Positions 1-7,421 of a DNA stretch of 12,408 bases are shown piece by piece (positions within the stretch are counted from its first letter, which is position 1; each line of letters starts with the position of its first letter). The notes under the pieces were generated by a model. It worked only from the letters and a program-made list of their open reading frames with translations. It made no database searches and had not been told where the DNA came from. This DNA is from JBBDIP01 sp964602455 (GTDB lineage Bacteria > Bacillota > Sulfobacillia > Fermentithermobacillales > Fermentithermobacillaceae), in the NCBI GenBank assembly GCA_964602455.1, contig CAZRRG010000066.1, positions 1 to 12,408 on the forward strand. The letters run 5' to 3'. The position numbers and the translations under genes are program-made.

Positions 1-2
1 TT

Positions 3-902
3 GGAATCGGCTTGTTCATCACGCTGATCGGCCTCTCGAACGGCGGCATAGTCAAGGCTGATCCCGCGACCTTGGTCTCTTTGGGCAACATCACCGACAA
101 GGGACCTGCGCTCGCTCTCATCGGGCTTCTCATCACCGCTGTGTTGATGGCGCTCAAGGTGAGAGGATCCATTCTGCTTGGCATCCTGCTGACCACACTT
201 GTCGGAATCCCAATGGGCGTTACGACAGTGGCTGGCAGCATAATCGGCAAGCCCGATTCGCTGGCTCCGATCCTGTTCAAGATGGACATCGGAGGCGCCC
301 TCGGTCTGGGCTTCATGACCATCTTCAGCTTCTTCTTCGTAGACGTGTTCGACACCGTGGGCACTCTCATGGGAACCGCCGCGAGGGCAAAGATGCTGGA
401 TGACAAAGGCCAGCTGCCCCGCATCAAGAACATGATGACTGCTGACGCCGTCGGCACCTGCCTTGGCGCAGCCTTGGGTACCAGTACCGTTACCACGTAT
501 GTCGAGTCCAGCGCCGGCATAGCCGAAGGCGGTCGGACCGGACTTACAGCGGTCGTGGTCGGATTGCTCTTCATCGTCTCGCTCATCTTCTCCCCGCTGG
601 CAGGGATGATCCCGAGCGCCGCGACTGCACCCGCGCTGATCATCGTGGGAGTCCTCATGATGCTCCCGGTGAGGGACATCGAGTGGGACAACTTCAGCGA
701 CGCTTTCCCCGCGTTCCTGACCATGGCGCTGATGCCGTTCACCTACTCGATTTCCAACGGAATCGCTGCCGGTTTCATCTCCTACGCAATCATCAAGGCA
801 GCGTCAGGTAAGGCCAAGGAAGTCCACTGGGTGGTCTACGTTCTCGCGCTGTTCTCGCTGGTGCACCTGGCCCCTGGACTCTTCTCGTGGCTTGGCGTGT
901 AG
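3..902 (+). CDS. NCS2/AzgA-family purine permease (5' truncated by window)
   Basis: This is the C-terminal part (about 299 residues) of a membrane permease of the nucleobase:cation symporter-2, AzgA/PbuG-like group, which imports adenine, guanine or hypoxanthine. The reading frame is open to the first base and begins inside a typical helix (GIGLFITLIGL), so the TTG at 12 is not the real start; family members are usually 430-460 residues. Visible hallmarks are the FFFVDVFDTVGTLMG segment with its acidic residues, the GTSTVTTYVESSAGIAEGGRTG segment (a substrate-binding region in this family), and several hydrophobic helices up to the C-terminus. An intrinsic terminator follows about 80 bases after the TAG stop, so it is the last gene of its transcript. 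The family is clear; the exact purine carried cannot be told from this sequence. Confidence 0.9.
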   Translation, partial: GIGLFITLIGLSNGGIVKADPATLVSLGNITDKGPALALIGLLITAVLMALKVRGSILLGILLTTLVGIPMGVTTVAGSIIGKPDSLAPILFKMDIGGALGLGFMTIFSFFFVDVFDTVGTLMGTAARAKMLDDKGQLPRIKNMMTADAVGTCLGAALGTSTVTTYVESSAGIAEGGRTGLTAVVVGLLFIVSLIFSPLAGMIPSAATAPALIIVGVLMMLPVRDIEWDNFSDAFPAFLTMALMPFTYSISNGIAAGFISYAIIKAASGKAKEVHWVVYVLALFSLVHLAPGLFSWLGV

Positions 903-984
903 AGGCAGAGTATACGTAGAACCGAGAAGTGTTAGATGGGTAGAAGACAGCGTATGAGAGATAGCACGTAGTTAAACAGTTGTA

Positions 985-1010
985 GGGGCCCCCGTCGGGG
1001 CCCCTTCATT
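985..1010 (+). terminator. Intrinsic terminator after the purine permease
   Basis: An 8-bp perfect GC stem (GGGGCCCC at 985-992 and again at 997-1004) closes a 4-base loop (CGTC). It is followed by a T-rich stretch (TTCATTATTACCTTTT). It lies 82 bases past the permease stop and is a standard Rho-independent terminator on the + strand. Confidence 0.88.
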
Positions 1011-1041
1011 ATTACCTTTTCCTATTTCACCCGATCCGTAC

Positions 1042-1243
1042 CTGACGAAAGGTGACCATTCGCCTCCCGAACCACTCATGAAAGGTGACCATTCGCCTCC
1101 CGAACTACTGACGAAAAGGGATCATTAGCCCTACGAACCACTGACGAAGAGTGGTCATTCGCTACCCGAACCACTGACGAAATGTGATTATTCGTGCCTC
1201 GAACTACTGCCGAAACGTCACCATCGCGACTCGCGACTCGAAC
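1042..1243 (+). repeat. 33-bp tandem repeat array, 5 full units plus one diverged unit
   Basis: Five head-to-tail units of exactly 33 bp lie at 1042-1074, 1075-1107, 1108-1140, 1141-1173 and 1174-1206. A sixth, diverged unit starts at 1207 and carries a short internal duplication (GCGACTC). Units begin CTGACGAAA (unit 2 has CTCATGAAA), carry CCATTCG-like cores and end CGAACCA or CGAACTA. Units 1 and 2 are nearly identical; units 3 to 5 differ at several sites, so the array is not a recent duplication. Unit positions 10-14 can pair with 19-23 (GGTGA with TCGCC). Units 4 and 5 keep this pairing despite base changes, using G-U wobbles that work only in + strand RNA. There are no spacers of the CRISPR kind, because the whole period is repeat. 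Confidence 0.9.
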
Positions 1244-1320
1244 CTCGCAAGTGAAGGAGAATGGGCTGGGGCGATTGAAGTGGAAAATGTGCGGGTAGAA
1301 GCACGAGAGGGGGACGAAAG

Positions 1321-2517
1321 ATGGCGCCGATGGACCTATCCGAACTGAAGAACAGGGTATCGCAGGCAGTCGACCAGATGAAGGATGAACTGGTGAGCAT
1401 CAGCCTCGACATCCACAGGAATCCGGAGTTGGCGTTCAACGAGTATAAGGCCGCCGGATGGCTTTCCGGTTTCATGGAGAAACAGGGCTTCAAGGTTAGC
1501 CGCAACGTGGCAGGAATGGAAACTGACTTCGCCGCGGAGTTCCAGTCGGGCGAAGGTGGGCCGACCATCGCTATACTCGGCGAGTACGATGCGCTGCCTG
1601 AAGTAGGCCATGCGTGTGGCCACAACATCATCGGGACTTCAGCTGTTGGAGCAGGGGCCGCGCTGAAGAAGGCGCTGGAAGGTTCGGGCGTGAACGCCAA
1701 GGTTCTGGTCCTCGGCACGCCTGCCGAGGAAGGCGGCGGCGGAAAGGTCTTCATGGTCGACCGCGGTATCTTCCGCGATGTGGACGCAGCGCTCATGGTG
1801 CATCCGACGTCGGGCAAGACCAGGATCGGAGGCCGCAGCACCGCCACCCACTCGTTCCTGTTTGACTATCACGGCAAGCCGGCCCACGCCGCGGGCAGCC
1901 CGACCGAGGGTGTTAACGCCCTGGACGCAGCCAACATCTTCTTCCACGCCGTCGCTTGCTTGCGCCAGCACGTGCCGGATGACATCCGCATGCACGGCAT
2001 CATCACCAAGGGCGGTGACGCCGTGAACATAATCCCGGAGCATACACAGGTCAGATACCTGCTCCGCTCCTACTCGATGAGGACGATACGGCGCTACGCC
2101 GAGAAGGTGAAGGATTGCGCCAGGGCGGGAGCGGTGGCTACGGGCTGCACCCTGGAGATCCAGGAGAAGGACGGCTACAAGGCCCGGATCCCGAACAACA
2201 CTATCTCCAAGTTCTTCATAGCCAACATGAGAGCGTTCGGCGAGGAAGTGCTGGATGAGATAACCGACGGTTTCGGTTCAACCGACTTCGGAGACGTAAG
2301 CCTCGCTGTGCCGGCGTGTAATGCCTATGTGTCGATAGCGCCTGAGGGAGTTGCCGGGCACTCCAGGGAGTTCTGCGAGGCTTCGGCGTCGGAGCGGGGC
2401 ATTGATGCGCTGATTCTGTCCGCTAAGTCTCTGGCCGCAACGGCGCTGGACCTGATGATGGACGCCGCGGCGCTGGCCCAGGCCAAGGACGAGTTCGAGG
2501 CGAAGAAAGACCTGTAA
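1321..2517 (+). CDS. M20 family amidohydrolase, Acy1L2/AbgB-like
   Basis: This is a 398-residue cytoplasmic metallopeptidase of family M20 (M20D side), which cleaves the amide bond of N-acyl-amino acids, aminoacyl-amino acids or related small peptides using two metal ions. Metal-site residues are visible: GHACGHN (Cys99, His101), the PAEE pair Glu136-Glu137 with Glu136 the likely catalytic base, His161 in VHP, and His347 in GHSRE. The lid domain carries the conserved His189 (GKPAHAAG). ILGEYDALP and GSTDFGDVS match the Acy1L2/PM20D2 group, known for dipeptidases acting on beta-alanyl or similar dipeptides, more than classic carboxypeptidases. The ATG at 1321 is chosen because GAGAGGGG at 1305-1312 lies 8 bases upstream; the ATG at 1330 would be too far. 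The PepV-like gene follows after 29 bases, so the two probably share a transcript. Substrate is not certain. Confidence 0.9.
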   Translation: MAPMDLSELKNRVSQAVDQMKDELVSISLDIHRNPELAFNEYKAAGWLSGFMEKQGFKVSRNVAGMETDFAAEFQSGEGGPTIAILGEYDALPEVGHACGHNIIGTSAVGAGAALKKALEGSGVNAKVLVLGTPAEEGGGGKVFMVDRGIFRDVDAALMVHPTSGKTRIGGRSTATHSFLFDYHGKPAHAAGSPTEGVNALDAANIFFHAVACLRQHVPDDIRMHGIITKGGDAVNIIPEHTQVRYLLRSYSMRTIRRYAEKVKDCARAGAVATGCTLEIQEKDGYKARIPNNTISKFFIANMRAFGEEVLDEITDGFGSTDFGDVSLAVPACNAYVSIAPEGVAGHSREFCEASASERGIDALILSAKSLAATALDLMMDAAALAQAKDEFEAKKDL

Positions 2518-2546
2518 CAAATCACCGGAAAGGGAGCAGGGTCAAC

Positions 2547-3989
2547 TTGAACGAGAAGAAGTTCGCAGCATTTCTGGATACCTGGATTCCTGCCCATGAG
2601 CAGGAGATTCTGGACTTTCTGATGGGTCTTCTGCGCATCCCAAGCGTTGGCACTGAGGCGGTGGATGGGAAGCCGTTTGGCGTCGAAGTCGATAATGCCT
2701 ACCAGTACTACCTCAAGAAGGCCGAGGAGATGGGGATGAGGACCAAGGACGTGGACGGTTACGCGGTCCACGCCGAGGTCGGCGCGGGCGAGGAGATGGC
2801 CATGGCGCTGACCCATGTGGACATCGTCCCTGCTGGGTCCGGCTGGACGAAAGATCCATACGGAGAGGTGTCGGGAGACACGATCTACGGCCGCGGGGCT
2901 CAGGACAACAAAGGCCCGACGGCTGCGTGTCTCTTCGCTATGAAAGCCCTGGTTGACAGCGGAGCCTCGCTCAAGCGCAGGGTGCGCCACGTGGTCGGCG
3001 GCAACGAGGAGTCCGGGTTCCGCTGCGTCCGCCACTATTTCGAGGTTGAGGAGCAGCCGACCTACGGCTTCTCGCCGGATGCCGTGTTCCCGCTGGTGTT
3101 CGCCGAGAAGGGTAGCATGAACATCTTGGTCAGCTTCGAGCTGGATGATGCCGGGAGCGCTCCCGTACGGGTGTTGAGCCTGAACGGAGGCGACAGGGCC
3201 AACATCGTGGCGCCCGGCGCCGAGGCAGTGCTGCAGGTGCAGGCGGGTCAGGAAGACTCGCTGATCTCGAGGTTGCAGGGTCTCGTCGAGGGCGCGAGGA
3301 GTGTCGCCGGAGGTCCCGGTCCGCTGGAGTTCGCTTTCGAGAAGGGAAATGGCACAGTCAAGGTGACGGTCAAGGGCAAGGGCGCCCACGCATCGACTCC
3401 AGGTGAGGGCACCAACGCCATAACCGGCCTTGCCCACGCCCTCGGTGGCCTGGGCGATAGCCTGGCCAAGCATCAGGCCATTGCCTTCATAGCTGAGGCT
3501 GCCGAGATCTACGGCAAAGGGCTCAACATCGAGTCCGAAGACGACATCTCCGGGCGGCTTTCCTGCAATCTGGGCCTTGCCCAGACCGAGGAAAAGGACG
3601 GCAAGAAGGTTCTTCGCTGCACCTACAACATCCGCTATCCGGTGAAGGCCGACGGCGAGGAACTCAGAAGCAGGGCTCTCAACTGCAGCCGTCCTACCGG
3701 GATAACGGTCGAGGTTCCGAATGTCGGCAAGACTCACTACACCGATCCCAACTCCGAGATAGTGAAGGCGCTCCTCAGGGTGTACCGGGAGGAGACAGGG
3801 GACATGAGCCCGCCGATGGCTATCGGTGGCGGTACCTACGCCAAGGTCATCCACAACGGGGTCGCCTATGGGCCGATGCGTCCGGGAACGCCGGAAGTCG
3901 CTCACCAGGCCGATGAGCGGATCACCAAGGACGATCTCCGGTTCATGGTCAGGATCTACGCGAGGGCTCTCTTCGCCCTGGCGGTGTAG
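2547..3989 (+). CDS. pepV: M20 family dipeptidase, PepV-like
   Basis: This is a 480-residue protein matching PepV/Sapep-type metal-dependent dipeptidases in length and motif order. These cytosolic enzymes hydrolyse a wide range of dipeptides, often the last step of peptide use. Catalytic-domain residues seen are His90 and Asp92 (THVDIVPAG), bridging Asp120 (GRGAQDNKGP), Glu154-Glu155 (GGNEESG), Asp178 (SPDAVFP) and His453 (VAHQADE). His281 in the lid domain (GAHASTPGEG) corresponds to the PepV lid histidine that reaches the active site. The IGGGTYAK motif at 426-433 is also typical of PepV. The start is a TTG at 2547, supported by AAGGGAG ending 10 bases before it; no better start exists nearby. 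The upstream M20 gene ends 29 bases before, which implies co-transcription and a shared peptide-degradation role. All catalytic residues are intact. Confidence 0.9.
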   Translation: MNEKKFAAFLDTWIPAHEQEILDFLMGLLRIPSVGTEAVDGKPFGVEVDNAYQYYLKKAEEMGMRTKDVDGYAVHAEVGAGEEMAMALTHVDIVPAGSGWTKDPYGEVSGDTIYGRGAQDNKGPTAACLFAMKALVDSGASLKRRVRHVVGGNEESGFRCVRHYFEVEEQPTYGFSPDAVFPLVFAEKGSMNILVSFELDDAGSAPVRVLSLNGGDRANIVAPGAEAVLQVQAGQEDSLISRLQGLVEGARSVAGGPGPLEFAFEKGNGTVKVTVKGKGAHASTPGEGTNAITGLAHALGGLGDSLAKHQAIAFIAEAAEIYGKGLNIESEDDISGRLSCNLGLAQTEEKDGKKVLRCTYNIRYPVKADGEELRSRALNCSRPTGITVEVPNVGKTHYTDPNSEIVKALLRVYREETGDMSPPMAIGGGTYAKVIHNGVAYGPMRPGTPEVAHQADERITKDDLRFMVRIYARALFALAV

Positions 3990-4017
3990 GCAGGCAAACA
4001 CAGCGCATTTGTAAAGG

Positions 4018-4060
4018 CGGTGGGGCCCCGTGTCTGCCGGGGGCCCGCCGCTTCTTGTTG
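4018..4060. terminator. GC-rich hairpin between convergent units
   Basis: A 7-bp stem (GGGCCCC at 4023-4029 with GGGGCCC at 4040-4046) is extended by CGG/CCG (4018-4020 and 4048-4050) across a small internal loop. On the + strand CTTCTTGTTG follows, a modest T-rich tail. On the - strand the hairpin is followed by GCCTTTACAAAT. It sits 28 bases past the dipeptidase stop and before the stop of the convergent ligase-like gene, so it may end both transcripts. Confidence 0.7.
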
Positions 4061-4113
4061 AGAGCATGATGGCTGGGTGCGGCTTTACGAGGTCGGCAGG
4101 GTGGACGACTCCA

Positions 4114-4863
4114 CTAGAGCCCGACGCCTGACGTCTTTATCACCACGAGAGGCGTCTTCTGGTCGTCGTTGCCGAACGGGTTGCTCCTGAGTAACTGTTT
4201 GACGGCCGCCTCACGCTCAGGAGTAAGCGGAAGGCTCGTGCCGAGGATATCCACTGCACCTTTGTCGTTCACGTCAAGGATCAGTGTCCACAGGCCGGTC
4301 CTGCGCCATACCTGCCTCGCCACAGCATCCGGATCCGCCGGGCCCAGGATGATGGACCTGTCGTAAGGCGGCATGGTGCCGCCGGAATCGTCGATCTCGG
4401 CGACCGAGTGTCCTGCCACTCTGAAGAAGAGTCCCCGGATGCCCAGCACCTTGCCCAGAAGTCCCGCGGCCGCCGCCAACAGGATCCTTGTAGCCCCCAC
4501 TTCCTCTATAGCCATCTGCATTGACCGCGGCGCCGAGATGGAGGCGTCGGGGTGGGCGAAGCGGCACACAGTGCGCGCCAGGAGGCCCGGCTTCACATCT
4601 TCGGGAGGGATTGCGCGCCCCTGCATGATCGCCACCACCGACTCCGAGATGCCCACAATGTCGCCCGGTTCGGCGACGCCTTCAGTGTAGCGGGCGATCA
4701 CGTCCACCACGTCATCCTTCTCGGTCAAGAGGTGGGTCCGGATCCTGAGGATGGGGGCATCCCTCCAGGCGCCGTAGATGATGGCCCCGCGCTCCACGGC
4801 GGTGCTCGCTACCTTTGCATGTCCGGCGGATGAGCCTATGGCGGTTACGCACCTACCCGACAT
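4114..4863 (-). CDS. CofE-like protein (coenzyme F420-0:L-glutamate ligase family)
   Basis: This 249-residue soluble protein carries the F420_ligase fold signatures. EPGDIVGISESVVAIMQGRA (about 65-84) matches the GDI-V-IS-K-V-x-EGR segment of CofE. DDSGGTMPPYDRSIILGP followed by DPDAVARQV (158-185) and LILDVND (195-201) match the Mg/GTP and substrate part. The C-terminal NPFGNDDQKTP resembles relatives annotated in Bacillota. CofE proper adds glutamates to F420-0 with GTP. No other F420 gene (cofC, cofD, cofG/H) is in this window, so this member may ligate an amino acid to another acceptor. The ATG at 4863 is chosen over an upstream start at 4968 because GAGGAGG lies 8 bases before it and the upstream 35 codons are low-complexity sequence overlapping the amidase gene. 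It overlaps the amidase stop by 11 bases, a sign of translational coupling. It is the last gene of the operon. Confidence 0.78.
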   Translation of the reverse strand: MSGRCVTAIGSSAGHAKVASTAVERGAIIYGAWRDAPILRIRTHLLTEKDDVVDVIARYTEGVAEPGDIVGISESVVAIMQGRAIPPEDVKPGLLARTVCRFAHPDASISAPRSMQMAIEEVGATRILLAAAAGLLGKVLGIRGLFFRVAGHSVAEIDDSGGTMPPYDRSIILGPADPDAVARQVWRRTGLWTLILDVNDKGAVDILGTSLPLTPEREAAVKQLLRSNPFGNDDQKTPLVVIKTSGVGL

Positions 4864-5785
4864 TCTCGGCCCCTCCTCTCGCCAAAGACGTGAAGTACCG
4901 CGATATCCCGTTGAAGATGGCCTGCGCGATCCTCTTGCGGAAGAGGGGCGCCCGGAAGTTGGCTTCATCCACGAAGTGGGTGAGACATAGGGGTTCTACT
5001 CTGACCGCCGGCCAGATCGGGACGGCAACAAAGTCGGACTCCTCAACCCCCATGATGCGGATACCCATCCGCTCGACCAATGCTGCCGCGATGCTGCATG
5101 CGGCGCGGGCGGACTCCTCGCTCCCGCGTCGCGCGCACACGTGATAGCTTCTCGCCATCGGGTCTCTCTCGCCCGAGGCGTGGATCTCCACCAGAAGGTC
5201 GGGACGGGCGACCAATAGCGTTGAAGTCCACTGGCGCGGGTCCACGTCGCAATCCCTGTCCCTCGACATTAGGACGGTTGCTCCGCACTCCCTCAGCATG
5301 TTGTGGAGAACGAGGGCTATCTCCAGGGCGATGTTCTTCTCAAGGAGGTTCACGGGACCGCGCAACCCGATGTCCTTTCCGCCGTGCCCGGGGTCTACGG
5401 CGATGACCCTCCCGGCAAAGACCGGCTGAAGCGGGCTCCGGGAAAAGGAAACCTCAATGCGGGCAGGCATCCCGGGGACGGTGGTGAAGACAGGCTCGAC
5501 GGCGTGCTCGAGGATGACGTCCAGTTTGGCATACGGCGCGGCATCGGGCGCCGCATTCTGGATACCCACACGCACCTTGCGGATCAGCCCGTCGGCTACC
5601 AGGATGTCGTCGGGAGCCATCCCCAAGCCGAGACCTCGCACTTCGATGGGGACAGAGAAGTCGCCCTCCGGGAGCGGTCTTGGCTTGCCGATGAGGACTT
5701 CCGCCGGAGGCGCGGTCGACTCCAGGCAGACAACCGACTCCTCCCGGGAAGCCCGGGACCAGGCATTTAGTACTAGGGGTTTCAC
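4853..5785 (-). CDS. N-acetylmuramoyl-L-alanine amidase-like protein (AMIN + Amidase_3), no signal peptide
   Basis: This 310-residue protein has a beta-rich AMIN-like N-terminal domain (about 15-115) and an Amidase_3 domain (about 126-305). Active amidases of this family cut the bond between muramic acid and the stem peptide of peptidoglycan using zinc. The three zinc ligands are present: His134 (VDPGHGGKD), Glu149 (LLEKNIALE) and His202 (VEIHASGE). Two things are odd. The N-terminus (MKPLVLNAWSRASREESVV) has no signal peptide or membrane helix, although relatives are exported. The C-terminal catalytic Glu, normally in a LVExGF motif, seems replaced: the matching stretch reads LCLTHFVDEANF, putting Leu268 at the Glu position. 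It starts with GTG at 5785, overlapping the decarboxylase stop by 4 bases (GTGA); no other in-frame start exists upstream before a stop. A weak GAAAGG lies 3 bases upstream. Family is clear; activity is doubtful. Confidence 0.82.
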   Translation of the reverse strand: MKPLVLNAWSRASREESVVCLESTAPPAEVLIGKPRPLPEGDFSVPIEVRGLGLGMAPDDILVADGLIRKVRVGIQNAAPDAAPYAKLDVILEHAVEPVFTTVPGMPARIEVSFSRSPLQPVFAGRVIAVDPGHGGKDIGLRGPVNLLEKNIALEIALVLHNMLRECGATVLMSRDRDCDVDPRQWTSTLLVARPDLLVEIHASGERDPMARSYHVCARRGSEESARAACSIAAALVERMGIRIMGVEESDFVAVPIWPAVRVEPLCLTHFVDEANFRAPLFRKRIAQAIFNGISRYFTSLARGGAENVG

Positions 5786-7305
5786 ACGCCTTTCACCACC
5801 CGCAACCGGTGCAGGGACCGGTCTTCAGGCCCGCTCACACCGAAAGCCAGTTCCTTCACCACTGAGAGATACGCGATAGCCTCTTTGGTGATCACTTCAC
5901 CCGGGTAGAGGATGGGTATGCCCGGAGGGTAGCAGGTCACGACCTCGGCGCTGACCCGGTCCTGGGCATCGTCCAGCAGTACCCGTTCGTACGGCGCCTC
6001 CACCGCTTTAGCCGGAAGCATAGTCATCTTTGGGATAGGAGGGAGGTCCGGTATCGATTTCTGCGCAAAGAGCAGGTCCTTGGGGAGGTTGCCTCGCCTG
6101 ACCGCCGATACCAGTGAGCGCAGACCTGCCAGCAGCCTAGCGGCGTCGGCTTCCGTATTGCCGTAACTCACGATGACCAGCATGTTGTAGAGGTCCGACA
6201 TCTCCACCTGTATGCCGCACTCGTAGCGCAGGAACTTCTCAGCCTGATAGCCGGTTATGCCGAGCTCGCGGACGGTAATGTTGACCTTGGTGGGGTCAAG
6301 GAACTCGGCTCCCGGCCTGCATAAGGCCTCCTCACCGAAAGCGTACAGCCCATCTATGTCGTTGACCGCCGCCCGGAGCCTCTCCGCCAGGTCGATGGCG
6401 TAGTCCAGGACCTGCCGCCCGTGCAATGCCATGTGCCGGCGCGCCGCGTCGAGGGACGCCATCAGGAGATAGGATGGACTGGTTGTCGTCAGGAACTGGA
6501 ACATGGCCTTCAGCCTGGCCGGATCGATACGCGTCCCCTTTACGTGCAGCATGGACGCCTGAGTGAGCGCGCCCAGTATCTTGTGAGCCCCTTGAGACAC
6601 GGCATCGGCTCCCGCATCCAATGCCGGCTTTGGCAACCTAGGATGGAAGCGGAAGTGGGGTCCGTGGGCTTCATCAACCAGGAGCACGATACCTTCTTCA
6701 TGCAGCAAGTCGGCGATAGGGGATAGGTCCACCGAAGTCCCGTAGTAAGTTGGGTTGACCAGGAGCGCGGCTTTGGCAGACGGGTTCTCGGCGACACATC
6801 GCGCCACGCTTCCCTCCTCGACTCCCTGCGCGAAGCCAAGGTAGCGGTCGAAGGACGGGTTCACGAAGGCCGGCCTGACTCCCGACAGGATGATGGCTGA
6901 GAGTATGGACTTGTGCACGTTGCGTGGAATGATCAGGGTGTCGCCCTCGTTTAGGCTGGCGAGGACCATCGCTTGGATGGCGCTCGTCGTACCGTTCACC
7001 GAGAAGAATGTCCTGTCCGCGCCAAAGGCCTCGGCTGCCAGCTGTTCCGCTTCCATCACGCACCCGTGGGGCTCGTGCAAATCATCCAGTCCCAGTACGC
7101 CCGTTACGTCGTTTGCGAAGGCCTGGGCTCCCAGGAGGGACATGATTGATGGATCGGCGCCGGCGCCGCCTCTGTGGCCGGGCATGTGAAACCGCGTAAC
7201 GCCGGCGTATGCCGACAGTGCCTCCATGATGGGCGCCCTATCCTGGGCATGGCACTTAAGTTGGAGTTGTTGCGGCGTAAAGGAAGATAGGGCCGTCATG
7301 TTCAC
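5782..7305 (-). CDS. Orn/Lys/Arg decarboxylase (PLP-dependent, Bacillus SpeA/YaaO type)
   Basis: This fold-type I PLP enzyme decarboxylates arginine, lysine or ornithine to agmatine, cadaverine or putrescine. Numbering from the GTG at 7305 (507 residues), motifs are FHMPGHRGG (39-47), DDLHEPHG (74-81), VNGTTSAIQAM (103-113, PLP phosphate site), DEAHG (211-215, Asp211 for the pyridine nitrogen, His214 for ring stacking) and SQGAHKILG, where Lys242 forms the Schiff base. The C-terminal domain shows YPPGIPILYPGE (459-470). Length fits the short Bacillus-type enzymes, which lack the N-terminal receiver wing of the large enterobacterial forms. I prefer GTG 7305 because GGAGG (7313-7317) lies 7 bases before it and the 40 residues added by an ATG at 7425 do not look like this family. 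Yet that ATG overlaps the VWA stop (ATGA) with AAGGAAAG before it, so a 547-residue form is possible. Which amino acid is used cannot be read from the sequence. Confidence 0.9.
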   Translation of the reverse strand: MNMTALSSFTPQQLQLKCHAQDRAPIMEALSAYAGVTRFHMPGHRGGAGADPSIMSLLGAQAFANDVTGVLGLDDLHEPHGCVMEAEQLAAEAFGADRTFFSVNGTTSAIQAMVLASLNEGDTLIIPRNVHKSILSAIILSGVRPAFVNPSFDRYLGFAQGVEEGSVARCVAENPSAKAALLVNPTYYGTSVDLSPIADLLHEEGIVLLVDEAHGPHFRFHPRLPKPALDAGADAVSQGAHKILGALTQASMLHVKGTRIDPARLKAMFQFLTTTSPSYLLMASLDAARRHMALHGRQVLDYAIDLAERLRAAVNDIDGLYAFGEEALCRPGAEFLDPTKVNITVRELGITGYQAEKFLRYECGIQVEMSDLYNMLVIVSYGNTEADAARLLAGLRSLVSAVRRGNLPKDLLFAQKSIPDLPPIPKMTMLPAKAVEAPYERVLLDDAQDRVSAEVVTCYPPGIPILYPGEVITKEAIAYLSVVKELAFGVSGPEDRSLHRLRVVKGV

Positions 7306-7421
7306 CGGGTGTCCTCCCCAAAGTCTCTGACGACCATCAGTATTCGCAGAGCCCCTGAAATGACACCGGAAAGGATCTTCTAGATAGCCGGAAGCCGCGC
7401 CGAACGGATACGGCGGGCCTT

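Larger units (their letters stand above)
903..1320. other. Gene-free stretch between permease and peptidase genes
   Basis: No supportable ORF lies in these 418 bases. They hold the permease terminator (985-1010), a 33-bp tandem repeat array (1042-1243) and the 5' region of the M20 gene. The only in-frame ATG inside the array (1078) gives a 17-codon frame ending at a TAG in the third repeat and has no ribosome binding site. A weak promoter-like pair, TTGAAG at 1275 and TAGAAG at 1296, has a 15-base spacer that is shorter than ideal. I cannot place the M20 promoter with confidence. Confidence 0.7.

Noticed and set aside
1042..1143. A peptide made of 11-residue repeats, since 33 is a multiple of 3
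   Set aside because: The + frame meets a TAG in the third unit and has no start with a ribosome binding site; units differ in ways that ignore codon position.
1042..1243. CRISPR array
   Set aside because: The whole 33-bp period is repeated with no unique spacers, units have diverged, and no cas gene is present.
1218..1847. A 209-codon - strand frame over the start of the first M20 gene
   Set aside because: It is antisense to a well-supported gene, low in complexity (Ser, Pro, Ala) and matches no family I know.
2325..4067. A 580-codon open frame on the - strand, opposite both M20 peptidase genes
   Set aside because: It lies antisense to two genes with intact family motifs; the translation is rich in Arg, His, Leu and Val with no recognisable domain. 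Long antisense frames are common in GC-rich genes with G/C at third positions.
4864..4968. A 35-residue N-terminal extension of the CofE-like protein
   Set aside because: It overlaps the amidase coding sequence, has Ser/Arg-rich sequence unlike the family, and the ATG at 4863 has a strong ribosome binding site.
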